Source: Chimonanthus salicifolius
Taxonomy: Eukaryota > Streptophyta > Magnoliopsida > Laurales > Calycanthaceae
Length of the DNA stretch: 64,000 nt
Assembly: GCA_013350335.1 (NCBI GenBank)
Contig: CM023532.1
Span: forward strand, 34,039,708 to 34,103,707
Reading direction: 5' to 3'
Shown here: in pieces, positions 1 through 12,500 of the stretch
Layout: each line of letters starts with the position of its first letter
Position numbering within the stretch: the stretch's first letter is position 1
Made by a program: the position numbers and the translations under genes
The notes under the pieces: model-generated
Databases searched by the model: none
What the model saw: only the letters and a program-made list of their open reading frames with translations
What the model was told of the DNA's origin: nothing

Positions 1-1027
1 TCTGCAGCTTGGAGTACCGTTATCAAACATCTATCGCAATGCCATTTACAAAGGAAAGGATGAAAGTGCAGGTTTCTGCTTCTCTAAATTTCCAATTCTT
101 TTCACAGTGACCATTATCTTTTCAAGGGAATTCATACTTTCTATGTTGTTTAAAGTTTTTTTTCCAAATCATACAACACATGGCAGTGGATAAAATTTTA
201 AATATTCCTTGGATGTGTGAGCTCAGCGCGTTGATATCAGTAATCCATGTTTCTGCATTTCTAAATCAGAAAACCAAATGTATATGAGAATACTGTTGAA
301 TACATTTCTTTTTTATTCTTTTTAGTTCTATTGAATGATGATATACATAAGGCCTGAGATTGAAATGGTCTGATGGGATCCATTTGCATTAAATTATTAT
401 TTATATTAGGTTTTATGTGAAACCAGCTTGTAGAACGACAGGGGAAAAAATTGAATTTATTAACATTGCTGCCTATGGAAGATTCTTCTGCTAGGATTTG
501 CATTTGGTGAGACTATAGCATAAAAAGCCATAGAACTCTTTTCTCTACACTGGGGGTGTAGGAAAATCTAATGAAGAAAAGAGAGATTTTCCTTGTTCAT
601 CAAGACAGCACTGTTTATTTTCAGCGAAAATAAATATTTTGATGCAAGTAATAAGATTATTAGGTTTTCACTGTTCAACATGAAGTTAGATTTCATAATA
701 CTTGTTGGATGACATGAATCAAATGTAAACATATTGTTTTCGGCAGCAAATTTAAGCCAAGAGAAACTTTCAAACAGCAAATCTTTCACTGACTTCTTAG
801 CAGCTCTAAATAAAATATATTCTCTATATCTAAATGTTATTAAGATTCATGTTGGCTGAATTTGAAGTCGAAAGTTTTGAATTGAAATTAAAGAGCATCA
901 TTACCTCGAGCTTTTCCCGACCTTATTATAGAAATCATTTGCAGGAAAATCTCATGTGCTTCATTAAAAAAGGAAAATGGTTTCTCATGATGGAAAGGGA
1001 ATGGAGTTCAGGTGCAAAGTTGTAAGT
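1..1027. other. Spacer, no supported gene
   Basis: AT-rich sequence with only short, low-complexity open frames on either strand. The first 71 bases could be the end of an exon followed by a GT donor, but this is too short to support. Nothing else is recognisable. Confidence 0.5.
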
Positions 1028-1185
1028 CACCTTTCGGGACCAGTTGATCTAAGCTTCTAGAATTAGATTAGAGGTCTTGAATTCGACTCCTTTCAAACTC
1101 ACTTGATATACGAGACTTGTAGGTGATTGTGTCTCACTCTAATATGAGTAGGAGATACCTTATGTTATATATAAAAAAATTTGAA
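1028..1185 (+). repeat. tRNA-derived SINE remnant
   Basis: The segment has a tRNA-like head: a box A-like stretch around 1042-1055 and a box B-like stretch around 1074-1090 (GGTCTTGAATTCGACTCC type). Its body matches, with substitutions and indels, the reverse complement of the segment at 33,062-33,200. The shared core runs from AGCTTCTAG through TTAGAYTAGAGGTCTTG. Two dispersed copies with pol III-like boxes indicate a SINE family. It is degenerate and no clear target duplication was found. Confidence 0.5.
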
Positions 1186-2439
1186 TGTCACAAAGTAGTT
1201 ATCAATTTTTTTACAATATGTTTGGATATATTTTTCTAGTGATCATTTGCTAGGATAATGATAATAAGTCGTAGAGAGTGGAGTCATAATTTTTCATAAG
1301 GTTGAGTGGAAAATTTTCTATATAGATCTTTCAATTGCACTACATTCTTCTATTCATTGTAAAAAATAGAACCATAGAACTGTCACTAGTCATGGTTCGC
1401 TCCAATTAAGTTCTAATGTTGGTTCAAATTATTTTAAACCTTAAGCTTAGCATAGTATTTAGTGGCATCAAAGATGTTATAGTTAAATGTAAATTGTCAA
1501 AATTTATGAAAAATTAAAAATCACATTGTGACTATTAATATAATATCAACAGTGGAAAATGAAGTTCTTTAAAAACAAAGATAAATAAGAGTTGCAACAA
1601 TTTAACCAAGTAGGACTGGTTGATTTGAGATTCTTTGATATTAAGATACTGATTAAACTTTCATAAATAGGCAATTTTTCTGTAGTAAAGCCTGAGATGA
1701 TTTAATTTCCACAGAAAGTGAAAGGCAATAGAGGTCATTATTAATTAAAATCAAATTCAGATGTTTGATGCTGAATTGCACTTAGCACTAAAACATATTT
1801 CAACGATTTGATACTTAATACTAACAATTTTATTTGAAAAAAATGTTACTTTTTGATGAATGATGGACTGAACCAGCTTCCAGATGTGGCTGAAATTGAA
1901 ATCAAGTCTCTATGCAATCAAATTGGGACCTTTGACAAAGAAATCACAGTAGGTAACAACACCCACTTGCATCTAAAGAAAAGACTCCACTTAGGTCCCA
2001 AACAAAGAGGTCCTCCCACCTCTATTTGTTTGTATCTTCACATTCAGTCACCACCTTTATGATGAAAATGATTCATTACACAGAAAACAGATCCATTTCC
2101 TGCTTAAGTGTGTGGTTCTGCCCTTGATTTGCTCTTGGATGAAGTGAACCCAATGTTGACCTAATTATCAACAGTTCATGGCCATTGATTTCATCTAACA
2201 GTTAATTTTTGACTTCTACTTTATCACTCTTATATCAAAAACCATTTTCTCTATTAATACAGTTTTGTAATATAAACCTCATACAATCATTTTAGTCTTG
2301 TGATTTTGAATCTTAAAAATTTGATTTGATTGCTATAAATTATTGATTTCCACAGCTCAGCTCAATTTTTTTTTTTTTACAATGAAAAACCCAAATATCC
2401 CACCTCCTCAAGTACAAAGGCGTTAGAGTAAAACTTTAA
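1186..2439. other. AT-rich spacer
   Basis: No coding signal. A 69-codon open frame at 1853-2062 has no recognisable domain and no splice context. I see nothing else in it. Confidence 0.4.
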
Positions 2440-2545
2440 TGCACACAATACAACAAGCCACAAAATCAAATTACTATAGGACTCAAACCTGAGACCTTTG
2501 ATTCTAAGCCAAAATGTCTCTGAGTTAAACTACCCGTGCAGCTCA
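2440..2545 (-). repeat. tRNA-like SINE fragment
   Basis: Read on the minus strand it shows a box A-like GGTAGTTTAACTCAGA and a box B-like GGTTTGAGTCC about 45 bases apart, the arrangement of a tRNA-derived SINE head. It does not fold as a functional tRNA by eye: no paired acceptor stem was found. It differs from the families at 1,028 and 15,804. Confidence 0.35.
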
Positions 2546-3528
2546 CAAAGTTATGATGATCCAATTAAATTCTCCTTGATTTTTTTTCCATCCATGATAT
2601 ATTATATTCATCCACTGAACTATTTGGGACCCAACATATGATAAATATACAATTCCAATTGAAGATGGTACTCCAGTCACCCTAGTGCTGCTCTTCATAC
2701 TTGAATGGCAGCTCAATGAAAATCTCATTTCCTGTTAATTGATTTTATTTCCCCATCTAGCTAGTAGCTACTCAAGATTGGGATTCGGTCCATGTGGAGA
2801 GGTTATTACAGAATATATGATAGCTACATCTACAAAAACCTCCATAGCCTTATACACAATTTTCTTGGAGACCCTTAAAGTTTTGCTCTCACCACCTTTT
2901 TTTTTCTTTTGCATGTATAATCCAATAACATGGTTTAATGAAAAATAAAGATAGTTCCCTGCACCATTTAAGAGCCAGTCTCAAGCATTCTTCGTCCTTG
3001 ACCTAGGTTTTTAGTGGCCTAAACTAGGAGAGGTAAGGCATCCATATAAAACATCAAAGTAGGCAACCATAGCACCTCTACATGGGCCAAGCACCCACAT
3101 TTAAATGTGCTTCTGTTCATGATTAATTGTGGCACTGAAAGTTTAAATGAATAAATGATGGAACTCAGCATTAAGAGCATCAAACAAGGCGAAAAGTTCC
3201 ACCAAATGGGCTGTGAAACTGCTAGGGTTAGATGACTTGGATAAACTGTTACAGATTACTTGGAAGTCCATGAAGTGCTTTTCCCCTTTCCCACTGCGAA
3301 AAACACTAGGCACAAATTGGTCACGCCTTTAACATGTTGACGTTTGAGAGAGATAGAATACAACCTCAAGGCACAGGGCTGCAGCTGGCCAAGTCCTCTT
3401 CTAGTATGTACAGTTGATCAGAACCAATGCTAAAATCATTAAATAGTTTGATCAAACTGTAACTACACCTTGATTCAGCCATTTCAATGTGCTACAATAC
3501 CCTGAAAAACCCAGAGATACCAAGCAGA
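2546..3528. other. Spacer including probable 3' UTR of the GIP1-like gene
   Basis: The part next to 3,529 should contain the 3' untranslated region of the minus-strand GIP1-like gene. No clear canonical polyadenylation signal in the right orientation was identified. The rest is unremarkable AT-rich sequence. Confidence 0.4.
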
Positions 3529-6500
3529 TCAATAACTCTGTTGCCAGATTTGGTGTGATTGCTGAGATGGGGGAGCCTGTGAGGTACTCAAAGTCCCATC
3601 ACTTGCTGCTTGATGATGATGTTCTTGTGAGACACCCATCTGAGAGTGGTAAAAATTTGGGTACCCCAGAGCTCCATAATGTGAGGGCTGTTGACTTTGC
3701 CGAAATCCACCATGCTGATTCTGCCCCTGAAAACCGAAATATGTGCTGGACGGAAGAGTTGACATAGTTCTTGAACCAGGTCCGTTGACCCACATAGTGG
3801 AGGCATCAGTCTGGCAAGAGAAAGTAAAAAGTATAGGCAGTTGAGAAATCAGAAATTAGAGAAAGACCTGTTGAAGCATATAATACAATAATTGATTGCA
3901 AAAAAATATCATTTATTTGTTGTTCAATAGGATGGCACTTTTTTCCCCTTATCTCAGATGCATCACCTTTAAAAGTTGCAGCGAAAGTGAGCAATATCAA
4001 CTGTGTTAGCCTCATCACATAATAGAACATGCCTTAACATGTCTCTTCTACAGAATGATCTAGCAATCCAATTAGTGGCTAGCAACATGACAGTTGAAGC
4101 CAATGGTCCACATTTATTGAGGACATATTGAAAACCTACAAGCGATGCATCTTGAGATGTGCCATTATCTGAACAGTTGACCACTAGATGGAAAGCCATA
4201 AAGATGAAATATCGTGTGTTTTCTAGAATCACCAATTTCACCAACTGTACCTGCTGAGAGACAAAATGGTTGCTATCTTTGTACTGAGAGCCTAAAACAT
4301 CCTCATAACCAACCGTTGTGCTTGGAGGAGTGGTTGAAGGATTCAACAGAAAGTTTGCAGGAATGTTTGCTGAACTTCCAAAGCCTCCATAACCTGAAGC
4401 TATAGCAGCAGGCTGAGGTAAACTGCTCGCAGAAACACTGTTTTTGTATTGTGGTAGGGTATACTTCATGCCAGCACTTTGTACTGCTGCTGGAGATTGA
4501 TGATAAACACTATTGGCAGCATATGCTTGCTGGAAAGCAGATGGCACATACGTATAGTTGTGAGGCAGGAAAGGGTAGGTTATCATGTTCGCAAAAAGAG
4601 TAGGCTGAGAATAAGGATGCACTGGTAGATGTTGAGGAAGTGCAGGACCAGTGGGAATGCTGGTACTGGGCAATGTTGGGGGCGTTGACTGAGGTGTAGT
4701 GAAGACACTCGGCTTCATGGCCTGTACTCACATGAACATGGAAACAAGTCACATAACTCCATAATAATGGTAGTTGGCCATATGCATGCAATCATGCTTT
4801 GAAGACTCAAATGTGACTTGGCCAATATGCATGCAATCATGCTTTGAGAACTCAAATTTGACTCGGCCAAGTCAACTTGTTTACAAAATCGAGTAACTTG
4901 AAGAAGAGTTTTGTTTGACTTGTTTAAATCGATAGAAAACTCGGCCAAGTATGGTGAGAAACTGTACTGTTTTGGTTTCAAGATTGTGGATGCCAAAGTC
5001 ATTTCAACTCTTAGGCAGAAAGGTTGTGAACCCTAGCTGTTGTGCTTCAAATGAGGGAAGAATGGGAGAGAGGCACGGTTAGCCCCCTCTCAATGGCAAT
5101 GCCCAGGTATAAGTATTTTCTTTTTTCCATTTCTCTTTTCTTTTTCTTCCTCCTCTTTGTTTTTTTTTTGGTGGAAGGTAAGAACTTTATTTAATAAAGA
5201 AGAAAAGCTTTACAAACACATCATCAGGAACAACAAGCCAGCCCAAGGCCGCCAACCCCACACAGAAAAGATTAAATAAATTTGTTTACAATTTCAAATT
5301 AGAATTCAACCCTTGTCTAGCCAAATTATCCGCTACGGAGTTAGCCGCTCTAGGAACCCATGATACCAAGAAACCATTTGCATAAATAGCGTGCCAAATC
5401 CTGCCCACTTTATCCAAAACTTTCAAAGGACAGTAACACCCGAAGCCCGGTGCAAAATGACCTTTGAATCACCTTCCAAAATGCCCCCCGAAACACCTAA
5501 TTCCTCCATCTCGGTAACCCCTCTCCAAAGAGCATGCAACTCTGCATCAATGGCCGAGCAAAGGGAGAGAGGGCTAGCAAAGCAGATTCGAGAGACTCCA
5601 CCATGGTCCCTAATTATACCACCAAACCCAACCTTTCCATGATCCCGCACACTATCAATCTATGATATTCACACACAAGACAGACTGATTTTGGTGGAAA
5701 AATTGGATGTCTTTCCCTTTGTGATTGATTCCTATTTATAGTACATGGTTTGCCATAGATATGGCCACAATCAAGGAAAACATTTTACCCTGCTCATATC
5801 CCGGTCTTGTGCCTTTCCCCTCGCAATATAAGCAACATCGATCAGACCACTAGAAGCTTTTAGCGGAAGGGCAGCCTGTGTGACTAGGCACTGCTCTTCC
5901 TGCAAAAGCTCACTCAAGCATGATTCTATTGAGGATGATGATATTCTACTCATTAATTGGACTGGACATTTTCAAACTCCGGCCGTAATTTCATCAGGAA
6001 TTGATCCCTTAGACTTGTCTTATGAATCTCTTGAACAGTAGGTAAGGACGCAGTAGAAAGATCCACATAAATAATCTCAGTATAATCAGTCCATACACCC
6101 AAAAATTGAGAGTAATAATCTTGTATAGGCAGACTCCCTTGAGAAAATTGAGAGATCTCATGTTCTAAGTGAAATCTGCGTGCAGAGTTTTCCTCTGATA
6201 AATCTGTCTCAAGTAGTTCCACATGTCCTTCGCAATCTTGTATGGTCAAAGATGCAGGATAAATTGAGAGTCAAAATCCAACTAATGATTTTGGCATCTT
6301 GATCTCCCATTTAGACACTTTTCCACCAGTGGGTTTCGGATCTGAATCATCAAGATGACCTCACATCTCTTTACCTTTAAGGTAAATCTAAAATTGGAAA
6401 GCCCATGATGTATAGTTCTTCCCATTAAATTTCACAAGAGGGATATCACTTTTCTCCATAATAAAATAGTGTCTTTGTAATAAAAAATTCCGGTTTTGAA

Positions 6501-9500
6501 ACTAAATCAAGACAGTGCACAACTTGAATCAAGATAAATGCCACACAACAATCAGAAATAACCAGACCAAAAAAACTAGAACCACCAGATGGCCTACCTC
6601 CGACTCTTTCTTTTGCAAAAACTCCTTTCTGTTAGCCCCAAAAAAAAAATACAGATACAAGTTTGTATCCTTCTTCAACAGAGTATCCTTCTCTCTCTCT
6701 CCAAAAAACTGCAGTAGCAGTTTCTTCCAGTAACCTTGAATCAATTTCAAGAGCAGATGAAGCAAGCATTTACAACGTGTCATCCTTCGGTTTCTCCAGC
6801 AATCAATCGTTAGAATCTATTCTAATCCAGCAAGTCAACCAAAGGTGTTAACTCTAAAGAGGCACCGCACTCTTCCAAATAGTTGGATGAACACGTAGAG
6901 ACTCATCCGAAGACATTAATTTTCTGCAAAAGTTTTGACACTATAACTTCCCATGGATATCATGTTCTCAAATTATGTCAATTTCCCGACCCAATCACAT
7001 ATACCCCCTTGAGCATATCCATCATCACCCAGTCACCCACCATCCAATCTTCTAGCTCTCTCCTGAACTAGGGACACAAAACCATGTTGTGATGTTGATT
7101 CTCAAAACAATCCTTAACCACCACATCTATGTTTGCAACAAAAGAGTAAAGTCGGGAAATCTAGTGGCGGGAAATCTAGTGGCCAGAGGAGAATCATTGA
7201 CCCACTTATCATGCCAGAATGAAACCTCAGTCCCAGAGTAAACTCTACATCTAATATTCTCCATGAAAGTTGTGTGAACAAAGCAGATACCTCTCCAAAA
7301 ACAAGAAACCCGTGTAACGGCCAAAGGAATCCTCGACCCATTGCTTGACAACTCATATTTCCTGGTAATAATATCTTTCCATAGACCCTCAAAATCACCC
7401 CCCAGTCTCCAAAGCCATTTACCAATCAAGGCGATGTTGAAGCAACAGATCGACCTAATCCTCCAGACCCCCCTCCACCACCTAGCAAGCCTTATTCCAC
7501 GAAACCAAGTGAAATTTACGTTTCTCAAGTGTATCAGTCCATAAGAATCTTTTCCGAATGCCTTCCATCTTCTTGGTGATGGCTTCCGAGTACGAAAAAA
7601 CGCTAAGAAAATAAACCGCGAGAATAAATAGAATAGACTAAATAAGAATGATCCTTTTAGTAATGGATAAATGCTTAATTTTCCATACAAATAATATCTT
7701 CTCCACCTTCTCAATTACTTTGTTCCAGGAGATCTTTCTAGGTTTCCAATGGCATGAGGGAGACCAAGGTAGGATGAATAAAACCTAAAAACCTTGCATC
7801 CTAAAATAGCCACCAGCTCCCTACATGTACTGAAATCCAAATTGACACCCATCATCTCACTTTTGCTGAAATTAATTTTCATAACCGAGCAGACTTGAAA
7901 CCACAGTAAAATTGCCACAACCAAACTCAATTCCTCCTTGTCAACCTTGAGGAAGAGGATAGTATCGTTAGCATACTGTGAATGGGTAATTTCCAATTCA
8001 GAGTGCCCAACATGAAAACCATGGATCAAACCCCAAGCCGCAACATCATGCAACATAAGATGTAGAGATTCTGCCACCATCACATAAAGATAAGGGGAGA
8101 GTGATCAACATAAGGGAATAGTGATAAACAATGCACCCAAATCCTTGGAAATAATGCCTCCATCAAAGAATTCTTTAATAAAGTCAATAAGATCTTTTTT
8201 AACCAAATCCCACAATCTTTTGAAGAACAAGATTAGGAAGCCATTAGGACCCGGAGCTCTTATCTTCTCCCAAATGCCAAACAGCAGACTTCACCTCTCT
8301 TCCTCACTAAATCCAACTTCCAAGACAGCTTGAGCTTCATCCACGGGTCTAGCGTAGAGCATGGAACCGGCCTCCGAATCTAGAATACAATCCTTAAAGT
8401 ACTTTATACTTTCCTCACAAATATCATTTCTGTTTTCCACCGATTCCCCCTCAATCTGGAGAAGTTGGATGTGATTTTTCCTCCTTCTAGCACTGGCCAC
8501 TCCCCCTCTTCTTCCTCCTAAATTCTTTTATTTCTACAAAATCCGCTAAAAGAAGAAATGTTTTTCACCACATGTTCTTTTTTCCTTAGGGCTGAAACTT
8601 GGGTGGGTCGGGGCAGGTTTTAATAAACCCAACCCAACCCATATAAAAAATTATTAAACCCGTCCTGACCCAAATTGCTCAACCGAACCCAACCCAACCC
8701 GATTCAACCCAATAGCTGGCTTGATTCTACCCAAGTGCTATATTAAAATTTTTGAGTGGGTTAGGTCGGGTCAATTTAAGTCGGGTCAGTTCAATTTAAA
8801 AAAAAAGGTTGACCCAACCCGACCTGAATTAAATTTGGGTTTTTTTTCTTCAACCCAACCAGACCCTAATTTAATTCGGGTTTTTTCTTCAACCCAACCC
8901 AATCCTAATTTTAAAAATGTAAAACCCAACCCACTTGATTTCTTGGGTCGGGTCATACAGATCGAGTTAAAACCCGACACAAGTTTCACCCCTACTTTTC
9001 TTATTAATTTATTCTTGACTTTAATTTATTTTCTTGTTCTTTTTTTTTTTTTTTGGTGTCATTTATTTTTTTATTAATTTTCTTCTTTCTTTTCTCACTC
9101 TTCTAGTTTTATTTTTATATTCTTCCATTTTCTTCTCAGATTTTTTTTTGTGTTCTTCTATTATTTTCTTTTTGGTTTATTCTTATTTTTATGTATATAA
9201 TTTTCAGTTTTGTTTATTCTTATTTTTATGTATATTGTGTTGTAAATCATATTTTTAATGTCTAATCTAATTTCTAGAGGTTATTTTGCATTCTTGTTTA
9301 CAATTTTTCATTATTTTCACATTTTATTTTATATTCTAAAATATATTATTTTATGGTCAAGATCATACTCCAAAACCAAGATATAAATAATTCCTTATGC
9401 AAATAGCAAACACCAGACAATCTTATCAGATGAGTTGAGAAGAGTCGCTGAACACCAAGATAATAGTGGGGTGGGGCATACCTCAGGCATAGATATGGTT

Positions 9501-12500
9501 TGACCACTAATGGAAGACATTCCGCTGCTATATTTTGTTGGCATCGATTGCGTGGCATTGAATGGTGAGTAGGGATAATCAGATTCATGCACAGTTTGAA
9601 CAGAAGGTGCCAATAAATTACTAGGCAATGAATTTATAGGTGATTGCTGTACATCAAGATGAAATGTCAAGTAAGTTGGTAGAGCAATAATCAGCAATTG
9701 TCACAACTTCAGCAATGAGAACAAAACATCATAATGCCATATATCATCCAAAAAAATACATAATGTCATAATGAAGATGCAATCTATCAGTAGAAGAACT
9801 GTGAAATATACTTGGTCAAATGTAACCGGTGATTCTTCAGCTGGACACTGATAACATACCATGACCGTAAAATATATGGTGATTTACTGTTTATATTGCG
9901 TACATATTTGAGAAAGATGAAAAATTGGAAAACAAAATGCTCCATATTCACCAGCGAACTGAGCAGCCTATCAGACAAGCAGACCAGCTAGATACTCTAG
10001 CCAGTGGCATGTTTGACATCTCCAGCACATCTTATGAAATGCTTTATATACATGAGACCCACAATTGTCATCAAGCCCATTTATCCAATCTATCTAGGTT
10101 TTGCACTCATAACTGGATTTTACAAATTGTTTTCAGATGATTTAGTGTAACCCACCCTCCCTCCCTCCCTTTCTTATATGTGTGTGTGTGTGTGTGTGTG
10201 TGGAAGGGCATGGACATTTTTTTGCCTGGATCTATCCATATATTGGCCTCCAGTCCACCACAAAGTTGATGTGCCAGATCCTCTCTATTTCATGTTTAAT
10301 TGTGGCCCATGCAAGGTCCTATATTATACACTGTATCCACATAATGCATTGGGTTTCTCAATGTATCCATGATTTTACAAATTGTTTTTCGTAGGCCAAC
10401 TGCCTATTTTTAAAATAAAAACACTTGCAAACTAATTGTGCTTGTCTCCTTAATGTAACAATAATAACATCAAAATCTAGATTTCACCCCCAATTATCCT
10501 CTCCATATTCAATTTACTGACCTACTCAACAAAGCCTCACTCTTATCCAATCTTCACCTAAACCAGATTGGTGATTGGTGTAATTGCTCTCTTACTCACC
10601 CATGTCTAATTGTGCCCATTGCATAGCTATAATAGACACCGCATCTTATGTTAGACAGCTTATGAATGTATCCATACATCATAGACATTACATGACTTGG
10701 TTTTGAACACCTAAATGTGCATGAATTATAGAGTGAAAATTTGGTCAGCATAGAAAACCAATACCTTAAAACATCTAGAAAAATTAATAGCTAAAAGCTT
10801 GTTGGTATCATAGAAAAACAAGACATAACAAAAGCCACAAGAGTGCTGCATTACCATTACGCCAGAGAAAGGAGCAAGATTTTGCATTGGAGAATTTGTT
10901 TGGGTATAGGAGTATCCTGCAACATTTGTTTGTGTGGTGTTTTCAAATGCATAATCAGGTAAAGAAGATGAAAATGGGTGCTGATGCCCATGTGTTGCTT
11001 CCACAGAAGTGTCCTGATTTCCCGCCTCAGGTTGTGAAGAAGTGGATTCAACGTTCTCAGTTGAGGTTGATCTTTGTTGCTCCTCACTGTAGTATTCAGG
11101 ATTTCTGCCATGACTACCAAGCACATAAAGTATCAGCCAACAAAAATAGTCTACAAAATAATAAAGGTTGAAAGAAAATGACAGAGGCCATACCTGGCAT
11201 CCAAATGTTCAACTGAAGAATCGTCAACTACTGGAGAGGCTTCCCCCAGGTCATTCCTCAGGGTCTTTGACACAAATGTGGCACTGACACCCGACCCAAA
11301 GCTACCAAAACTCAAATGTGAGCAGTCAGCAGTTGGAACCTGCAGATGATCTGGTATAATTACCACTGGTTTTCCCTCTGCAGATGATGCACTTACATCC
11401 TTCTGTAAGCTGAGGTGCTGCAAGCCTGCAGCAGCAGATGATACCACTGCATTGACATCCTCAACTGGAGAGGGATCTTGGTAATCTGGAATAGATGAAT
11501 GTGAACTTCAAATTTTCCGAACACCAGGAATTCAGAAAAAATTCATGTTATCCAAAATGAAAAAGAACCAACCAATCCAAAAAAAAAAATTCATTTCATC
11601 CTCTCTCATTTTCATAAATATTCATATCAACAATTTTTACTTGTAATTTATTCTAATTTCTGAATGGACTTCGAACATGTGCTAAAAAAAGGTAAAGAAA
11701 ACAAAGAAAAGCAAGAGATCTTGTCAAAATCTGTTCTCTCGTTATATGAAAATTCTGTTTGGAATGATTGATAATATCTTCTGCATTGGTCTTGATTAAT
11801 GATTACGAGTAAATGCTCGTGCCTGCAATACTCTCGACTTTCTGTTGAAGTAATTTGAATTCCTGAACTGACATGTTTTGTTAGGAAATTTTCATTTGAA
11901 TTTCTTTTTCTGTTTACGGGTTATTGAGTTCAAATGCCTATGCTATACATAATGGATCACTGAGCTCAAATATAGGGCTTTGTTATTAGTAAAAATGTAG
12001 GTTCTTTATGCTGTTCTGTTACATGGGTGTTGAACAGAGTATATCGTTTAATGTTTTGAGTATTACTTTTATTAAAAAAAAATTAGCTTTGTTCACTTCT
12101 TGTCATTTTCTATTGAATTGGATGGACTTATTTGTCTTTTTTTTCAAGGTCACAAAAAGTTCACCCAGAAGAGGAGCAATCCAATTGGAAGGCTTATTTT
12201 TGCCTGTCAAAATAATATACAATTCTACAGATGTTCTTTTTAAAGAGAGTTCTATAGAAAATGAATGTTGGTGTCATAACATATGTCCATTTACATAGCT
12301 GCCTAAGCAAAGTACAAGACAGCCAAAAACACATCAATAAAAGACAGTCGAAAATACATTGCATGGGCAACTTTAAATTTCTAAGACAAGCCAAAGAATA
12401 AGTGATAGTATTAGCTGATCTATCAATCTTCTGTATTGACACTTTGGCCAAGTTAAGTGCACATAGAACCACAGAGTAGAGTTGTATATAACAGAGAAAA

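Noticed and set aside
1..71. Possible end of an upstream exon (LQLGVPLSNIYRNAIYKGKDE in frame 2) before a GT donor
   Set aside because: Only 23 codons, another frame is also open, and the peptide is not recognised.
8600..8990. Telomere-like AACCC repeats
   Set aside because: Units are AACCCAACCC and not CCCTAAA, and they sit inside inverted hAT-like ends.
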